The position numbers were made by a program, and so were the translations under genes. From an uncultured Mycobacteriaceae bacterium (GTDB lineage: Bacteria > Actinomycetota > Actinomycetes > Mycobacteriales > Mycobacteriaceae): a stretch of DNA of 34,359 bases. The stretch spans positions 1-34,359 of the forward strand of contig CADEGF010000063.1 in NCBI GenBank assembly GCA_902826815.1, read 5' to 3'. The first letter of the stretch is position 1; every line of letters begins with the position of its first letter. Shown here in pieces: positions 8,424 through 16,890 of the stretch. The notes beneath the pieces are model-generated. The model saw nothing but the letters and a program-made list of their open reading frames with translations, did not search any database and had not been told where the DNA came from.

Positions 8424-9293
8424 TTACTTGATCGCGCCGAACGAGAGCCCGCGCACCAGCTTGTTCTGAGCGAACCACCCGCAGAGGATCACGGGCAGCG
8501 CCGCCATGGTTGCGGCCGCCGACAACACGGCCCAGTACTGACCCTCACCGGCGATGAAGCCGACGAGGTACACCGGCATCGTCTGAGCGTTCACCGCAGT
8601 GAGGTTCACCGCGAGGAAGAACTCGTTCCAGGCGAAGATGACGCAGATCAGCGCGGTGGCGGCGATGCCAGGCGAGACCAACGGCAGGATCACCTCACGC
8701 ACCGAGCGCCACAGACTGGCGCCGTCGAGGCTGGCGGCTTCGAGCAGTTCGCCCGGTACCTCGAGGAAGAACGAGCGCATCATCCAGACGGCGATCGGCA
8801 GGTTCATCGACGTGTAGAGGACGACCAGAGCCCAGATATTGTCCAGCAGACCCAGATTGGAAACGATCACGTAGAGCGGCAGGATCGCAGCCACCACGGG
8901 CAGCATCTTGGTGCTCATGAAGAAGAACAACGCATCCTGTGTCTTGCGCACCGGCCGCAGCGACAACGCGAACGCCGCGGGTACGCCGAGTAGCAGGACC
9001 AGAAGCGTCGACATGAGGGTAGCGAAGATGGAGTTCAACATCGCAGGCCCGATGCCCTGACTGAAGACGGCCGAGAATTGATCCAGCGTCGGCTTGAAGA
9101 AGAACGTCGGCGGGTTGGTCGCCGCGTCGCTCTCCTGCTTGAACGCCGTCAGCACCATCCAGAGCACGGGGAAGAAGAAGCCGAGGCCGACGAGCCAGGC
9201 CACCACGCCCCACGGGCTGAACTTCTTGGTCTTCTTCTTGCGCACCGGGGTGGCATCATCTGCCGGCGTTGTTCTTTCGACAGTTGTAGTCAT
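8424..9293 (-). CDS. Carbohydrate ABC transporter permease, MalG type
   Basis: A 289-residue inner-membrane protein of the binding-protein-dependent transport family, with about six membrane segments after a cytosolic N-terminus rich in lysine (RKKKTKKFSP). The EAA loop that docks on the ATPase reads EAASLDGASLWRSVREVILP, with the conserved EAA and the following G-x(9)-P spacing. It pairs with the MalF-like permease whose stop overlaps this ATG (ATGA at 9290-9293), so the two are translationally coupled. Short length and lack of a long periplasmic loop fit MalG/UgpE-like subunits of polyol and oligosaccharide importers. Confidence 0.93.
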   Translation of the reverse strand: MTTTVERTTPADDATPVRKKKTKKFSPWGVVAWLVGLGFFFPVLWMVLTAFKQESDAATNPPTFFFKPTLDQFSAVFSQGIGPAMLNSIFATLMSTLLVLLLGVPAAFALSLRPVRKTQDALFFFMSTKMLPVVAAILPLYVIVSNLGLLDNIWALVVLYTSMNLPIAVWMMRSFFLEVPGELLEAASLDGASLWRSVREVILPLVSPGIAATALICVIFAWNEFFLAVNLTAVNAQTMPVYLVGFIAGEGQYWAVLSAAATMAALPVILCGWFAQNKLVRGLSFGAIK

Positions 9294-10276
9294 CAGGCTG
9301 CCTCTTCCTTGCCGGAGAATGATTTGAAGATCAATCGAAGCGCGAAGCTGGCGATGATCATCGTGAAGATGACGACCACCACGCCCATCGCCGCGGCCTG
9401 GCCCATGTCGAATCCGAGGAACGCGCGCTGATAGATGTAGAACGGCAGGTTCGCACTGGCAACACCGGGTCCGCCTTGGGTCATCATGAAGATCGCGTCG
9501 AAGGTGTTGACCAGATAGACCGCGCCGAGCACGACGCCCAGTTCGATGAAGCGACGTAGGTGCGGCAGCGTCAACTCGCGGAAGAGTTGAAACGCCGTTG
9601 CGCCGTCCACCCGGCCCGCCTCGAGTTGGTCACGGGGCATGGACGTCAGGCCGGCGAGGATCAGCAGCATCATGAACGGCGTCCACTGCCAGATCAACTC
9701 GACCATCACCATGGAGAGCGGGAACTGGCCGATCCAGTCGACGGGGCCGATCCCGACCAGCGACAGCACCCAGTTGAGGATGCCGTTGTTCGGGTCGAGG
9801 ATCGTCGTCTTCCAGATCAGCGCTCCCGCAACGGGTGTGATGAGGAACGGTGTGATGAGCAGCGTTCGCACCACACCTCGGCCGAGGAATGCGCGATCCA
9901 GTAACAGGGCGATGAGCAAGCCGAGCAGCGCGGAGATCAGCACGACCCCGACGATCAGGATGACGGTGTTGCCCGCGACCGACCAGAACTGACTGTCCTG
10001 AACGACTGCCACATAGTTGTTCAAACCGATGAACTGCCGCGAGCCGGGACGCACCAGGTTCCACGACAACGTCGAGTAGTACAGCGTGAACAAGAACGGC
10101 ACCTGTGTCACCGCGATCATGAAGATCAGCGCAGGCAGCAGCGGCCCACGCCGTCGCCATCCCTCGGCTCGGCTCACGCCGACGTCTTGCGACTCCTTGA
10201 TTTTGCGAACCCGTTCGGCGACGGCTTTCTCATCGGCTTCGGCCGTGGTGTCAGCGGTTAGCGAAGTTGAAGTCAT
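9293..10276 (-). CDS. Carbohydrate ABC transporter permease, MalF type
   Basis: A 327-residue integral membrane subunit of the sugar importer. A cytosolic N-terminal tail of about 45 residues leads into the first membrane helix (LLPALIFMIAVTQVPFLFTLYY). The EAA loop is EAGRVDGATAFQLFRELTLP, the contact point for the ATPase. The preferred start is ATG 10276, whose A is the last base of the upstream TGA stop and which has AGGAG five bases ahead. A GTG one codon earlier is possible. It should form the translocation pore with the MalG-like subunit downstream. Confidence 0.93.
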   Translation of the reverse strand: MTSTSLTADTTAEADEKAVAERVRKIKESQDVGVSRAEGWRRRGPLLPALIFMIAVTQVPFLFTLYYSTLSWNLVRPGSRQFIGLNNYVAVVQDSQFWSVAGNTVILIVGVVLISALLGLLIALLLDRAFLGRGVVRTLLITPFLITPVAGALIWKTTILDPNNGILNWVLSLVGIGPVDWIGQFPLSMVMVELIWQWTPFMMLLILAGLTSMPRDQLEAGRVDGATAFQLFRELTLPHLRRFIELGVVLGAVYLVNTFDAIFMMTQGGPGVASANLPFYIYQRAFLGFDMGQAAAMGVVVVIFTMIIASFALRLIFKSFSGKEEAA

Positions 10277-11652
10277 CACTTCTCCTGGTAGCTCTTGCCG
10301 ACGACCTCGGCATACAACTGTGCTTGCTCCATCGCGGCGTCGACGGACTTCTGCCCGGCGATCGCCGCACTGATCTGCTGGCTCACCCGCGTCCCCAGAT
10401 CCTGGAACTCGGGAATCCCGACGAACTGCACACCGGTGTACGGCACCGGCTGCACGGTGGGCTTGTTCGGCGTCGCGTTGGTGATCGACTGCAACGTCAG
10501 AGGACCGTACGATTTCGAAATCGCCTCGTACTCGGGCAGTTCGGTGTAGGTGGAGGTCCTACTACCCGGTGGGACGCGTGCCCAGCCGAGTTGCTCGCCG
10601 ACCAGCTTCATGTAGTTCTTGCTGGTCATCCACGAGATGAACTTCCATGCCCCGTCGGGGTTCTTGGCCGCCTTCGGGATGCCGAGAGCCCAGGTGTAGA
10701 GCCAACCCGAGTTGGGCTTCTCGACGATCGGGGCGGGCAGATAGCCGATCTTGCCGACCAGGTCCGGGTATGTCTTCGGGTCCTCGAGGACCGAGACCGC
10801 CGACGTCGCGTCGTACCACATCGCCGTCTGGCCCTGGCCGAACAGGTTGGCGCACTCCTGGAAACCGGTTGAGGACGCGCCCAACTCACCGGATTCCTTG
10901 ATCGTGTTGACGTAGAAGTTGACGGCCTCCTTCACCTCGGGGCTGTTCAGTTGCGCGTTCCACTTGTCGTCGAACCAGCGGCCGCCGAAGGTGTTGATGA
11001 CCGTGTCCAGCGGTGCGAGTACCTCGCCCCAGCCGGGCTTGCCGCGCAGGCAGATACCCGCGTCGGAGAGTCCCTTGTTCTTGATGGTCTTGGCCCAGTC
11101 CGCGACTTCCTGCCACTGCGGCTGGTAGTTCGGATTCTGGTCGACCTTGATACCCGCTTGTTCGAAGAGGTCCTTGCGGTACATCAGGAACGACGACTCA
11201 CCGTAGAACGGGACCGAGTACATGTTGCCCTCGTAGGACAACGACTCGCGTAGCGACGGGATGAAGTCGTCCTCGTCGTAGCCGGGGGTGTTCTTCGCGT
11301 ACTCCGAGAGGTTCTGCAGCCAACCATCCTTGGCCCACTGCGGCGTTTCGAAATTGCTGATCATCACGACGTCGAACTGACTCCCGCCCATCGCCGTCGA
11401 CATCGTGATCTTCGCGCGCGCCTGGTTCTCCGACAGCGAGATGAACTTCAGCTTGACGCCAGGATTCTCCTTCTCGAACTCCGATGACAGCTTCTGAGCA
11501 TCTGTCATCTGCGAGTTGGACACCAGGGCGATCGTCACCTCGTTCGCCGACTCCCCCAGGCTGCCCGCACCCGCACAACCGGCGGTGAGGACGAGCCCCG
11601 TCGCGGCTGCACACAGCGCCAATCGGTGCACTGTTCTCCGTAAAGCTTTCAC
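10276..11652 (-). CDS. Sugar ABC transporter substrate-binding lipoprotein
   Basis: This 458-residue extracellular solute-binding protein (family 1, MalE-like) captures the sugar or polyol outside the cell and delivers it to the permeases. The chosen start is GTG 11652, because AAAGGTGAGG lies just upstream and the product then begins with a clean lipoprotein signal: basic MKALRRTVHR, a hydrophobic stretch and lipobox LTAGC with acylated Cys26. Starts further upstream would give an unlikely signal. The mature part has the usual two-lobe features, for example FDVVMISNFETPQW, YSVPFYGESSFLMYRKDLF and AWKFISWMTS. It follows the SorC regulator by 14 bp, so regulator and transporter form one transcript. 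Context suggests a hexitol ligand, but the binding-site residues cannot be read reliably. Confidence 0.93.
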   Translation of the reverse strand: MKALRRTVHRLALCAAATGLVLTAGCAGAGSLGESANEVTIALVSNSQMTDAQKLSSEFEKENPGVKLKFISLSENQARAKITMSTAMGGSQFDVVMISNFETPQWAKDGWLQNLSEYAKNTPGYDEDDFIPSLRESLSYEGNMYSVPFYGESSFLMYRKDLFEQAGIKVDQNPNYQPQWQEVADWAKTIKNKGLSDAGICLRGKPGWGEVLAPLDTVINTFGGRWFDDKWNAQLNSPEVKEAVNFYVNTIKESGELGASSTGFQECANLFGQGQTAMWYDATSAVSVLEDPKTYPDLVGKIGYLPAPIVEKPNSGWLYTWALGIPKAAKNPDGAWKFISWMTSKNYMKLVGEQLGWARVPPGSRTSTYTELPEYEAISKSYGPLTLQSITNATPNKPTVQPVPYTGVQFVGIPEFQDLGTRVSQQISAAIAGQKSVDAAMEQAQLYAEVVGKSYQEK

Positions 11653-11666
11653 CTTTGCCTCACCTT

Positions 11667-12680
11667 TCACTGTGCCAATAGCCAACGAGCACAATCGATG
11701 TCACAAACCAATAGTCGGGCGAGCTTTCCTCGGAGCGCGCCGAGTGTGGCGTGGTGCTTGGCCGCACCGCTGGAGATCAGGATCGTCTTCTGGCAGGCCT
11801 TGACGTCCTCGAGCGGAACCGACACCGCGCGATGCTGCAGTTCGGTGTTGACGGCCTCGCCGTCGGCGTCGAAGAACCGACCGCCGATCTCACCGACCGC
11901 ACCCCGCGAAACAAGGTCGTCGAGCATCCGGGTGTCGAGGTAGCCGCCTTCGAACAGAGTGCCCGCAGTCGAAGCGGCACCTACTCCGAACAGCATGATG
12001 TCGGCGCGCCGACCCGCCTCCAATGTCCGGGATATCACCGAGTCGCTCTGCATCGACGCCACCGTCGACGCATCGGCATACAGCGGCGCCGGCAGCCGGA
12101 TGGTCTCCGCCCGAAGGACATCCGCGCAGCGTCCGATAATGAACTCCGTACCGGTCTGGTATGCCGCGGTCGACATCGCGCCGTCGAGTTGAACGACGAC
12201 GCGGCAGCTCGCGGCGCCGGGCGACAGCGCGGTGGCCACCGCTACTTGTTCCGGGCCCCAGGTGAAGCCCATGACGTCCGTCGGCGTCAGGCGGCGCATG
12301 AGCAGTGCGGCCGCGGCGCGACCGACACTGGCGTAGGCGGCGACGCGTCCCGGTGCGCCGACGTCGATGCCGCTTCCGGCCACGACGGCTTCGGTCAATC
12401 CGAAGCGCAGTTCGAGCTCGCGTTCCTCATCGGCGTGCAGGTTGTCGCGGAGGTCGGGCGGTACGACGACCTCGATGCGAACCAGGCCCTTGGCCTTGGC
12501 GCGTGCAATCAGTCGTCCGGCGGTCGGCCGCGAGACTCCGAGTCGGCTGGCGATCTCGGCCTGGGTCAGGCCGTCGAGGTAGTAGAGGGTCGCCGCGCGC
12601 AGTGCCAGCCGAAGGTCCTCGGGTGCAGCAGCCGGTGCGGCCACACTCTCGGTCGACGTCGACACGTGCAGGTCCGCCAA
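11667..12680 (-). CDS. SorC/DeoR-family sugar-binding transcriptional regulator
   Basis: This 337-residue regulator has an N-terminal helix-turn-helix at about 38-61 (LTQAEIASRLGVSRPTAGRLIARA). A long C-terminal sugar-phosphate-isomerase-like effector domain follows, about 90-337 (VGRAAAALLMRRLTPTDVMGFTWG, DIMLFGVGAAS). SorC relatives sense phosphorylated sugars or sugar alcohols and control the adjacent catabolic operon. The start is a TTG (12678-12680) with AAGAGA just upstream; no better in-frame ATG is present. It heads the transporter operon and faces the dehydrogenase-kinase operon across 54 bp, so one operator region can control both. The perfect inverted repeat at 12691-12704 is the natural binding site. 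The inducer is probably a polyol or fructose phosphate (inference). Confidence 0.88.
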   Translation of the reverse strand: MADLHVSTSTESVAAPAAAPEDLRLALRAATLYYLDGLTQAEIASRLGVSRPTAGRLIARAKAKGLVRIEVVVPPDLRDNLHADEERELELRFGLTEAVVAGSGIDVGAPGRVAAYASVGRAAAALLMRRLTPTDVMGFTWGPEQVAVATALSPGAASCRVVVQLDGAMSTAAYQTGTEFIIGRCADVLRAETIRLPAPLYADASTVASMQSDSVISRTLEAGRRADIMLFGVGAASTAGTLFEGGYLDTRMLDDLVSRGAVGEIGGRFFDADGEAVNTELQHRAVSVPLEDVKACQKTILISSGAAKHHATLGALRGKLARLLVCDIDCARWLLAQ

Positions 12681-12690
12681 TCTCTTGCCG

Positions 12691-12704
12691 TGAGCATTTG
12701 CTCA
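12691..12704. promoter_or_regulatory. Perfect inverted repeat in the divergent polyol promoter
   Basis: TGAGCA-TT-TGCTCA is a perfect 6+6 inverted repeat. It starts 11 bp from the TTG of the SorC regulator and 31 bp before the dehydrogenase ATG. It is the only strong symmetric element in the 54-bp intergenic space, and its position suits autoregulation plus control of both operons. Confidence 0.6.
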
Positions 12705-12734
12705 GGGGTGCGAGTAGATGTTCATCACGCTAGC

Positions 12735-13775
12735 ATGGCAAGTGTGACGTACACAACACTCTCGCCAGATACCCAAATGCGGGTCGCCGTACTCGTTGAA
12801 CCAGGTCGAATCGAGATGGAGCAGCGTCCCGTACCGAGACCGGCACCGGGTGATGTGGTGATTCGGGTGTCGTCGGTCGGAATCTGCGGATCCGATACGC
12901 ACTACTACCGGCACGGCCGGATCGGCAGCTACGTCGTCGACGCTCCGTTGGTACTGGGCCACGAAGCGGCGGGGACGATCGTCGGCGTCGGTGAGTCGGT
13001 TGACCCGTCGCGCATCGGTCAGCGGGTGTCGATCGAGCCGCAGCGCCCCGATCCGGACAGCGCGGAGACCCGCCGCGGCGACTACAACCTGTGTCCGCAC
13101 ATGCGGTTCTTCGGCACCCCGCCGATCGATGGGGCCCTGTGCGATTACGTGACGATCGGCGCGACGTTCGCACACCAGGTACCGGACACCGTGTCCGACG
13201 ACGCCGCCGCGCTGTGCGAACCGTTATCGGTCGGCATCGCCGCGCTTCGCAAGGCAGGCATCGGCGAAGGCGCGAAAGTACTCGTCGCCGGTGCCGGACC
13301 CATCGGCATCGTGGTGGCCCAGCTCGCCCGCGCCTACGGCGCATCCGAAATCGCCGTGTCCGATCTCGACGAATCGCGCCGTAACCAGGCACGGACCAAC
13401 GGCGCCACCGTCACACTCGATCCCGTGGCGGACGAGCTGGGCGACGATTTCGATGCGTTCATCGACGCCTCCGGCGCGCCCGCCGCCGTGACTGCGGGCA
13501 TCCGCGCGCTGCGGCCAGGCGGAACGGCTGTGCTGGTCGGCTCGGGGGCCGAGTCGATGGATCTGCCAACGCAGTTGATTCAAAACCGCGAACTCACCCT
13601 GACCGGTGTGTTCCGCTATACCAACACCTGGCCAGAGGCCATTGCGCTCGTCGAGTCCCGCCGGGTCGATCTGGACTCCATGGTCACTGGACGATTCCCG
13701 CTCGAGAGGACCGCCGAGGCCCTCGACTCCGACCGCACGCCGGGTAGCGTCAAGACGGTGGTGGCCGTGTCATGA
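12735..13775 (+). CDS. Zinc-dependent polyol (sorbitol/xylitol-type) dehydrogenase
   Basis: A medium-chain dehydrogenase/reductase of 346 residues. Catalytic zinc ligands are Cys51 (GICGSDTHYY), His76-Glu77 (LGHEAAG) and probably Glu162 (LCEPLSVG). The nucleotide fold has GAGPIG (186-191), and an acidic residue in VSDLDES that favours NAD over NADP. The motif RRGDYNLCPHMRFFGTPPIDG is typical of sorbitol and xylitol dehydrogenases. The segment that normally carries the structural-zinc cysteines has only Cys120 left, so the structural zinc is probably absent. It likely oxidises a polyol such as sorbitol to fructose. ATG 12735 is used; ATG 12777 would give the more usual short N-terminus (MRVAVLVEPG). 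The stop overlaps the next gene as ATGA. Confidence 0.85.
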   Translation: MASVTYTTLSPDTQMRVAVLVEPGRIEMEQRPVPRPAPGDVVIRVSSVGICGSDTHYYRHGRIGSYVVDAPLVLGHEAAGTIVGVGESVDPSRIGQRVSIEPQRPDPDSAETRRGDYNLCPHMRFFGTPPIDGALCDYVTIGATFAHQVPDTVSDDAAALCEPLSVGIAALRKAGIGEGAKVLVAGAGPIGIVVAQLARAYGASEIAVSDLDESRRNQARTNGATVTLDPVADELGDDFDAFIDASGAPAAVTAGIRALRPGGTAVLVGSGAESMDLPTQLIQNRELTLTGVFRYTNTWPEAIALVESRRVDLDSMVTGRFPLERTAEALDSDRTPGSVKTVVAVS

Positions 13776-15196
13776 AGCTGAGCAGTTCGACCTTGGCGCA
13801 AATTCCGATCAGCAAGCCGTCCTACGATCGCGATGAAATCGGAATCGGGATAGTGCATTTCGGGGTCGGCGGCTTTCATCGGGCTCACCAGGCGATGTAC
13901 ATCGACCGGCTACTGGAGAATGGCGGCGCCAACGAGTGGGGTATCTGCGGGGTCGGCGTCATGCCGTCCGATCGCAAGATGGCCGACGTCCTCGACGCCC
14001 AGGACGGCCTGTACACGCTGGTGCTCGAGAAGCCCGACGGCACCCGCGAGGCGCGGGTGATCGGGTCGATCGTCGACTATCGATACGCGCCGGACGATCC
14101 CGAGTCGGTGATCGAGCTGCTTGCCGCGCCGACCACCAGGATCATCTCGCTGACCATCACCGAGGGCGGCTACAACATCGAGGGCATCAAGCCCGGCGAT
14201 GTGAGTGTGTTCGGACTCGTGGCCGAGGCGCTCGCGCGGCGCCGGGACCGCGGCATCCCGTCCCCGACGATCGTGTCGTGCGACAACATCGAGGGCAACG
14301 GCGAGGTCGCCCGGCAGACGTTCACCAGCTTCGCCGAGCGGGTGCACCCCGGGCTGGCGGAGTGGATCTCCACCAACACCCGGTTCCCGAACTCGATGGT
14401 GGACCGGATCACGCCTGCCACCACGCCCGAGGTGATCGAGAACTTGAAGAACGAGTTCGGCGTCGAGGATCAGTGGCCGGTGGTCGCCGAACCGTTCACC
14501 ACATGGGTGCTCGAGGACGACTTCTCCGACGGCCGACCACCGCTCGAGGATGCCGACGTGCTGATGGTCGACGATGTGCGGCCCTACGAGCTGATGAAGC
14601 TGCGGCTGCTCAACGCCAGCCACCAAAGCCTCGCCTACTTCGCCTATCTCGCCGGCTACCGATTGGTGCACGACGCCGCGGGCGATCCGCTGTTCGCCGA
14701 GTTCCTGATGCGGTACATGGATGACGAAGGCACCCCGACACTGTTGCCGGTCCCCGGGATCGACCTGCCCGACTACAAGCGGACGCTGATCGAGCGGTTC
14801 GCGAACCCCGGTGTGCGCGACACCATTGTGCGGCTCTGCTTCGGCTCGTCGGACCGCATCCCCAAGTGGTTGCTGCCCGTGATCCGCGCGAACCTGGCCT
14901 CCGGCGGCCCAATTCAGCTGTCGGCGGCGACGGTGGCGAGCTGGGCGCGCTACGCCGAGGGCGTCGACGAGAACGGCGAACCGATCGACGTTGAGGACCA
15001 GTTGGCGGACACCCTCGTTCCGCTGGCCCGCTCGCAACACGCCAATCCGACCGCATTCATCGAAAACACCGAAGTATTCGGGGATCTCGCGTCATCCGAA
15101 CGATTCGTCGAGGCGTACCTGTGGGCACTCGACTCGCTGCACAGCGACGGAGCCAGGGCGACGCTGGAGAAATTGATGAAGGCGGACCGGGCATGA
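13772..15196 (+). CDS. Mannitol dehydrogenase family (long-chain polyol) dehydrogenase
   Basis: This 474-residue enzyme belongs to the polyol-specific long-chain dehydrogenases, which oxidise mannitol, arabitol or related polyols to ketoses with NAD(P). The nucleotide-binding start is HFGVGGFHRAHQ (29-40). The signature K-x4-N-x2-H is present in KLRLLNASH as Lys276, Asn281 and His284, the residues that in the Pseudomonas mannitol 2-dehydrogenase act in catalysis. Other family blocks include TEGGYN and SCDNIEGNG. Length fits the family. It overlaps the upstream and downstream genes by four bases each, so three enzymes are co-translated. Mannitol to fructose is the simplest reading given the kinase that follows; D-arabitol is an alternative. 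Confidence 0.92.
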   Translation: MKLSSSTLAQIPISKPSYDRDEIGIGIVHFGVGGFHRAHQAMYIDRLLENGGANEWGICGVGVMPSDRKMADVLDAQDGLYTLVLEKPDGTREARVIGSIVDYRYAPDDPESVIELLAAPTTRIISLTITEGGYNIEGIKPGDVSVFGLVAEALARRRDRGIPSPTIVSCDNIEGNGEVARQTFTSFAERVHPGLAEWISTNTRFPNSMVDRITPATTPEVIENLKNEFGVEDQWPVVAEPFTTWVLEDDFSDGRPPLEDADVLMVDDVRPYELMKLRLLNASHQSLAYFAYLAGYRLVHDAAGDPLFAEFLMRYMDDEGTPTLLPVPGIDLPDYKRTLIERFANPGVRDTIVRLCFGSSDRIPKWLLPVIRANLASGGPIQLSAATVASWARYAEGVDENGEPIDVEDQLADTLVPLARSQHANPTAFIENTEVFGDLASSERFVEAYLWALDSLHSDGARATLEKLMKADRA

Positions 15197-16140
15197 ACCA
15201 ACGCGCGCTCGTCATCGGTGAGGCATTGATCGACATCGTCGAGCGGGACGGCAAGATACTCGGTGAGCACGTCGGCGGCAGCCCGCTCAACGTCGCCGTC
15301 GGTCTGGCGCGGCTCGGGCGTGGCGTCGACTTCCTCACCCACATCGGCGAGGACGCCCGCGGCCGACGCATCACCGAGTACGTGAAGAGCTCTGGCGTGG
15401 AACTGGTTTCGGGCAGTGGCACCGCCGACCACACGCCCACCGCGCTGGCCACGTTGGATGAGAACGGAAAGGCCCAGTACGTCTTCGACATCGACTGGGA
15501 ACTGTCGGGCACGCCGGAGGTGGCGCCGCCGTTGGTGGCGCACACAGGGTCCATCGCGACGATCCTCGAGCCTGGATGCCGTGCAACGGCAGCGTTGCTC
15601 GACGCGTATCACCTGTCGGCCACGATCAGTTTCGACCCGAATGTGCGACCCGCGTTGATCGAGGACGAGGAGCAGGCGCGCACCCGCATCGACCGGCTCG
15701 TCGAGAAATCCGATGTGGTCAAGGTCAGCGATGAGGACCTGCACTGGATCGATCCCAAGCGCACCCCCGAACAGGTCGCGCAGACCTGGCTGAGCCTCGG
15801 TCCCGCTCTCGTGGCGGTGACGATGGGCGAGCAAGGCGCGTTCGCGATATGTGAGGCCGGGATCGCCCGTGTGCAGGCGCGGCCGGTGGACGTCGTCGAC
15901 ACCCTGGGCGCTGGCGACGCGTTCATGACGGGCTTGATCGATGCGCTGTGGACGCTGGGTCTGCTCGGCGCCGAGCATCGCGCCGGGTTGCGGCGCATCA
16001 ACGTCGACACCCTGACCGGTGTGTTGCAGACCGCCGCGTTGTCGTCGGCGCTGACGGTCGCGCGGGCGGGGGCGGACCTACCGGATCGGGCCACAAGGGA
16101 CGCCGCAGAAGCAGCGCAGAGCAACACGGGAACGCGTTGA
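15193..16140 (+). CDS. PfkB-family carbohydrate kinase (probable fructokinase)
   Basis: A sugar kinase of 315 residues in the ribokinase/PfkB fold. The first PfkB signature lies at 28-42 (GGSPLNVAVGLARLG). The second is DTLGAGDAF (236-244), with Asp242 as catalytic base and GAGD as anion hole. FDPNVRP (147-153) and VKVSDEDL are also typical of fructokinase-like members. The ATG overlaps the stop of the mannitol-dehydrogenase gene (ATGA at 15193-15196). Both upstream dehydrogenases can yield fructose, so conversion of fructose to fructose phosphate is the coherent role. Substrate choice within this family cannot be settled by eye. Confidence 0.9.
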   Translation: MNQRALVIGEALIDIVERDGKILGEHVGGSPLNVAVGLARLGRGVDFLTHIGEDARGRRITEYVKSSGVELVSGSGTADHTPTALATLDENGKAQYVFDIDWELSGTPEVAPPLVAHTGSIATILEPGCRATAALLDAYHLSATISFDPNVRPALIEDEEQARTRIDRLVEKSDVVKVSDEDLHWIDPKRTPEQVAQTWLSLGPALVAVTMGEQGAFAICEAGIARVQARPVDVVDTLGAGDAFMTGLIDALWTLGLLGAEHRAGLRRINVDTLTGVLQTAALSSALTVARAGADLPDRATRDAAEAAQSNTGTR

Positions 16141-16828
16141 AGTTCGTCACCGGTCCCGTTGCGGCAACGCACGTTGTCAGAATTTTATTGTCGCGTTCCG
16201 CGGGGCCGTTTCGGCAACCGCTAGAAGTCTTTGGGTCGCGCGACCGCGCAGGCAGAGGCCATAGGAGTGCTCGTAAATTGCTCACTCGTTGAGGAATAGC
16301 CAGAATCCATTCGGCTATCAATATTACAATTTGGCCGTATTTGCTGAGATATTCAAGTTTAAGTCTGCGCGGCAATCTCTATTGGCAGATCAACGAACTC
16401 ATTGGCGACGACGGCGATGCGTCGCGTGAGTCGACGGCGACGTCGGCGCGGAGCCTCGGCATCACCCATCGAAGTGAACGCGTGTCTAGATTGACATTCG
16501 ATCAGCGAACGATCAGCAACAAGCAGAGCAGTCCGTATACGAGAAAACATGCACGTCAAAGCAGATTTTTCTCGCGTATAGCAAGCGGTGGAACCTGTTG
16601 CAGAACTACCGGTCAGTAATTGCAAACGCAAAGAGTCTGGTTGCGACATTAGTTAACCGGTCGTTGGCATAGGACTATCTGAACAGCTACTTTCAGCGAA
16701 AGCGGCCCGCGACGCATTCGCTCCGATATACGCGAGCGTCAATTGTTTGCGAAATGCATCTTTCTCAGCTTGCCTTAAGGTAATTTGCCGTGTGTCCGGC
16801 CTCACAACGTTCGATTAGGGAGTCGTTT
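16141..16828. other. AT-richer non-coding stretch upstream of the GjpA-like gene
   Basis: About 690 bp with no convincing gene on either strand and visibly lower GC than its neighbours. It contains a 6-bp stem AATAGCC/GGCTAT at 16295-16318 and a palindromic TTGCCTTAAGGTAA (16770-16783, core CCTTAAGG). From 16602 onward there is a leader that is duplicated at 18865. It probably holds the promoter and a long untranslated leader of the GjpA-like gene. Confidence 0.5.
16157..16187 (+). terminator. Possible terminator after the polyol catabolic operon
   Basis: CGTTG-CGG-CAACG forms a short perfect stem at 16157-16169, followed after about 13 bases by a T-rich run TTTTATTG. The stem is short and the gap long, so this is a weak candidate. 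Confidence 0.3.
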
Positions 16829-16890
16829 ATGCATGCAGCTCTGCGCCCATACGCAACGGCGGGTATCGCCTTGGTGGGAGCCAGCGCCAT
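16602..16890 (+). repeat. Leader repeat copy 1 (5' region of the GjpA-like gene)
   Basis: This segment begins AGAACTACCGGTCAGTAATT and aligns through the first codons of the GjpA-like gene with 18865-19149. Both copies share GTAATTGCAA, CATTAGTT, AAGCGAAAGC, ATTCGCT, GGTAATTT, GGGAGTCGT and the start codon. Distance from the common start to the ATG is 227 bp here and 225 bp in copy 2. Confidence 0.75.

Noticed and set aside
16359-16649. Minus-strand open frame in the AT-richer spacer
   Set aside because: No convincing ribosome site, no recognisable domain, and it overlaps the conserved leader repeat.
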